Assembly: GCA_051061015.1 (NCBI GenBank)
Contig: JBPFEG010000076.1
Coordinates: 79,489-143,488 of the forward strand
Source: Methylomicrobium sp051061015
GTDB taxonomy: Bacteria; Pseudomonadota; Gammaproteobacteria; Methylococcales; Methylomonadaceae
DNA length: 64,000 nucleotides
Direction of reading: 5' to 3'
The notes beneath the pieces are model-generated. The model was given only the letters and a program-made list of their open reading frames with translations, was not told the DNA's origin and did not search any database. Both the position numbers and the translations under genes were made by a program. Numbering within the stretch: position 1 is the stretch's first letter; every line of letters begins with the position of its first letter. Positions 61,939 to 64,000 of this stretch are shown here, one piece after another.

Positions 61939-62307
61939 CTGAGTAATTACCCCATACTATTCGGATGGAGGGCTTGAAGCCCCAACCCTATAACTCCCCT
62001 TGATTTGCTCTGGCTACAGTTTTTAGGGATGTCAATCTAAAGGCAAAAAGCTTCGCGATTTCCTAATCTCGCATGACAGCCTTTCCCATGTAATCTTCGT
62101 AGAACTAACGTCTGCGTTATGTTTATAGGAAAACATCATCCAACCCAATAAAGTTTTTTTTCTCAGTGCCGGTCAATCTATCAACACGATTGAACGATCA
62201 AATCAGTAACAAATCACAAAAGCAATGGAGTGAATATTTTATTGTAAAGCTGAACTTAGGCTTTATGGGAAAAGCTCATTAAATGTTGAAAAAACAGGAG
62301 GAAGCTT
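61939..62307. other. Intergenic region before SDR gene
   Basis: About 370 bases with no convincing gene. A short GGGCT-TGA-AGCCC hairpin near 61970-61982 may end the small gene before it. The last 30 bases hold the strong ribosome-binding site (AGGAGGAAGC) of the SDR gene. Nothing else stands out. Confidence 0.45.
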
Positions 62308-63219
62308 ATGGCCACTGAAGCTAAATCAGATTCGACCGGTGAACCAACTCCAAGTCAAAAATATCCGAAAAGCCCGCTACCCGCTCAGCATCAGGAGCGT
62401 CCCGGCATCGAAGCGGAAATGAGTCCTCGGCCTGAATATCTTGCACCTCATTATAAAGGAGCGGAAAAATTAAAAGACAAAATCGCCTTGATAACCGGCG
62501 GCGATTCGGGCATAGGCCGCTCCGTTGCAGTGCTTTTTGCACGCGAAGGCGCTGATACGGCAATTACCTTTCTTCCTGCTGAACAGACAGACGCAGAAGA
62601 AACGCAACAGCAAGTCGAAAAAGAGGGCCGCCGCTGTCTACTAATCCCGGGCGATGTGACCCTTTCTGAATTCTGTCAGAACGCGGTTGAAACAGTCGTT
62701 AAAGAATTCGGTAAATTGAATATCCTGGTCAATAATGCGGCTTATCAGCAAAACCAGGAATCGATCGAAGAGATTTCCGACGAGCAATTCGATAAAACAT
62801 TCAAAACCAATATTTACGGTTATTTCCGAATGGCAAAAGCGGCGATCAAACATTTGAAGGACGGCGATGCGATCATTAATTGCGGATCTATTACCGGCCT
62901 GGAAGGAAATAAACATCTGATTGATTATGCCACCACCAAAGGTGCTATCCATGCCTTTACTAAATCATTGGCACTTAATCTGGTGGAGAAAGGCATTCGC
63001 GTCAATTGCGTTGCACCGGGTCCGGTCTGGACACCGCTCAATGTGGCCGATAAACCGGCAGAGCAAGTCGCCAAACATGGCGCAAATACCCCGATGAAAC
63101 GCCCGGCACAACCGGAAGAAGTGGCGCCGGCGTTCGTCTTTTTTGCCTCTAACAATGATTCCAGTTATATCAGCGGCGAAATCCTGACTCTGCTAGGCGG
63201 CGAAACACGGGCAGGCTGA
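62308..63219 (+). CDS. SDR-family oxidoreductase, YghA-like
   Basis: This 303-residue protein is a short-chain dehydrogenase with an N-terminal extension of about 45 residues (PSPRPEYLAPHYKGAEKL-like region), as in the YghA/general-stress group. The cofactor motif is ALITGGDSGIGRSVAVLFAREGAD. NNAA follows, and the catalytic Ser lies in INCGSITGLEG, with Tyr and Lys in YATTKGAIHAFTKSLA. A strong AGGAGGAAGC precedes the ATG. Substrate is unknown; relatives respond to salt or envelope stress. It ends next to a bidirectional terminator. Confidence 0.94.
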   Translation: MATEAKSDSTGEPTPSQKYPKSPLPAQHQERPGIEAEMSPRPEYLAPHYKGAEKLKDKIALITGGDSGIGRSVAVLFAREGADTAITFLPAEQTDAEETQQQVEKEGRRCLLIPGDVTLSEFCQNAVETVVKEFGKLNILVNNAAYQQNQESIEEISDEQFDKTFKTNIYGYFRMAKAAIKHLKDGDAIINCGSITGLEGNKHLIDYATTKGAIHAFTKSLALNLVEKGIRVNCVAPGPVWTPLNVADKPAEQVAKHGANTPMKRPAQPEEVAPAFVFFASNNDSSYISGEILTLLGGETRAG

Positions 63220-63232
63220 TCCGCAGTCAAAA

Positions 63233-63263
63233 AAAAACCCAAGCCTTGATAGCTTGGGTTTTT
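63233..63263. terminator. Bidirectional terminator between SDR gene and rRNA operon
   Basis: AAAAACCCAAGC pairs with GCTTGGGTTTTT across a 7-base loop (12-bp stem). On the minus strand the T run continues to about nine Ts, a classic intrinsic terminator for the rRNA operon. On the plus strand it ends the SDR transcript. Confidence 0.92.
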
Positions 63264-63271
63264 GGATAAAG

Positions 63272-63388
63272 TGCTTGGCGATTCCCTACTTTCGCACGAC
63301 AACCTGTCGCACTATCATCGGCGCTAAGCGGTTTCACTTCCGAGTTCGGGATGGGATCGGGTGGTTCACGCTCGCTATGGTCACCAAG
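63272..63388 (-). rRNA. rrf: 5S ribosomal RNA
   Basis: Read on the minus strand, this gives the universal 5S sequence, starting GCTTGGTGACCATAGCGAGC, with the central CCCGATCCCATCCCGAACTC and the closing pairing to the start. Length is about 117-119 bases. It lies downstream of 23S rRNA, as normal, with a 150-base spacer. Confidence 0.96.
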
Positions 63389-63540
63389 CAAACGGGTGCG
63401 GTTGACTTATAGAATCTGTCAACCTGGGGCAGGAGGAAGTCCTCGTGCCCTGGAAATCTGTAACAGTTCGGTTCTCTTGCTAAAAGCGTCAGCTGCACTG
63501 CAGTTTTCTTCTGCAGCCACCCAAACCGATTGGGTGTTAT

Positions 63541-64000
<460 letters not shown>

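Overview
The window reads as an interior piece of a gammaproteobacterial chromosome. AcnB, a small NAD-type isocitrate dehydrogenase, HemW, ZapE and CtaB are typical of that class. Oxygen-dependent BluB, rubredoxin with its reductase, and repeated TACCC/GGGTA palindromes would suit an aerobic methanotroph of the Methylococcales. No methane-oxidation gene is present, so that narrower placement is inference only.

Layout. 1-2.7 kb: the start of an M16 metallopeptidase, divergent from heme O synthase (ctaB) and a TrpD2-like protein. 2.8-5.6 kb: a fungal-type GH5 glucanase downstream of a YddA/SbmA-like transporter whose nucleotide-binding domain has lost most catalytic motifs. 5.9-22.8 kb: a type I secretion operon on the minus strand. 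In transcription order it holds a 154-residue unknown protein, a 4245-residue RTX protein, an HlyB-like ABC exporter and an HlyD-like adaptor. The RTX protein has an AT-rich, glycine-rich hydrophobic head and 28 copies of a ~90-residue module. 22.8-23.75 kb: a gene-poor stretch with strong palindromes and a frameshifted remnant of the 3' end of the neighbouring flavoprotein gene, which looks like an island edge. 23.75-39.1 kb: housekeeping genes (flavoprotein, old yellow enzyme, zinc ribbon protein, icd, acnB, zapE, aroG, a thiS-thiG fusion, trmB, a dynamin-like GTPase, pyrE, hemW). 39.3-43.9 kb: a 1542-residue SF1 helicase with a C-terminal DUF559/Vsr-like nuclease, a defence candidate. 44.2-54.2 kb: a vitamin B12 locus. 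A strong promoter and cobalamin riboswitch lead into btuB and a membrane protein on the plus strand. The convergent minus-strand run is rubredoxin, reductase, bluB, cobT, an AlbA_2 membrane protein, cobS, cobC, cobQ and cobU. 54.3-59.1 kb: a FemAB-like acyltransferase, then an FHA / Ser-Thr kinase / PP2C phosphatase trio. 59.2-63.2 kb: RtcB RNA ligase with archease, a cupin, a small unknown gene and an SDR oxidoreductase. 63.2-64 kb: a bidirectional terminator, 5S rRNA and the 3' end of 23S rRNA, all on the minus strand.

How the parts work together. The B12 genes cover outer-membrane uptake, synthesis of the lower ligand dimethylbenzimidazole, its activation, nucleotide-loop assembly and amidation; no corrin-ring genes are seen here. 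The RTX operon carries its own inner-membrane exporter and adaptor but no TolC and no HlyC-type acyltransferase. Icd and AcnB are adjacent TCA-cycle enzymes. The kinase, phosphatase and FHA proteins form a self-contained phospho-signalling unit.

The three items that most deserve follow-up are the head region of the RTX operon with its small partner gene, the helicase-nuclease, and the transporter with the degenerate ATPase domain.
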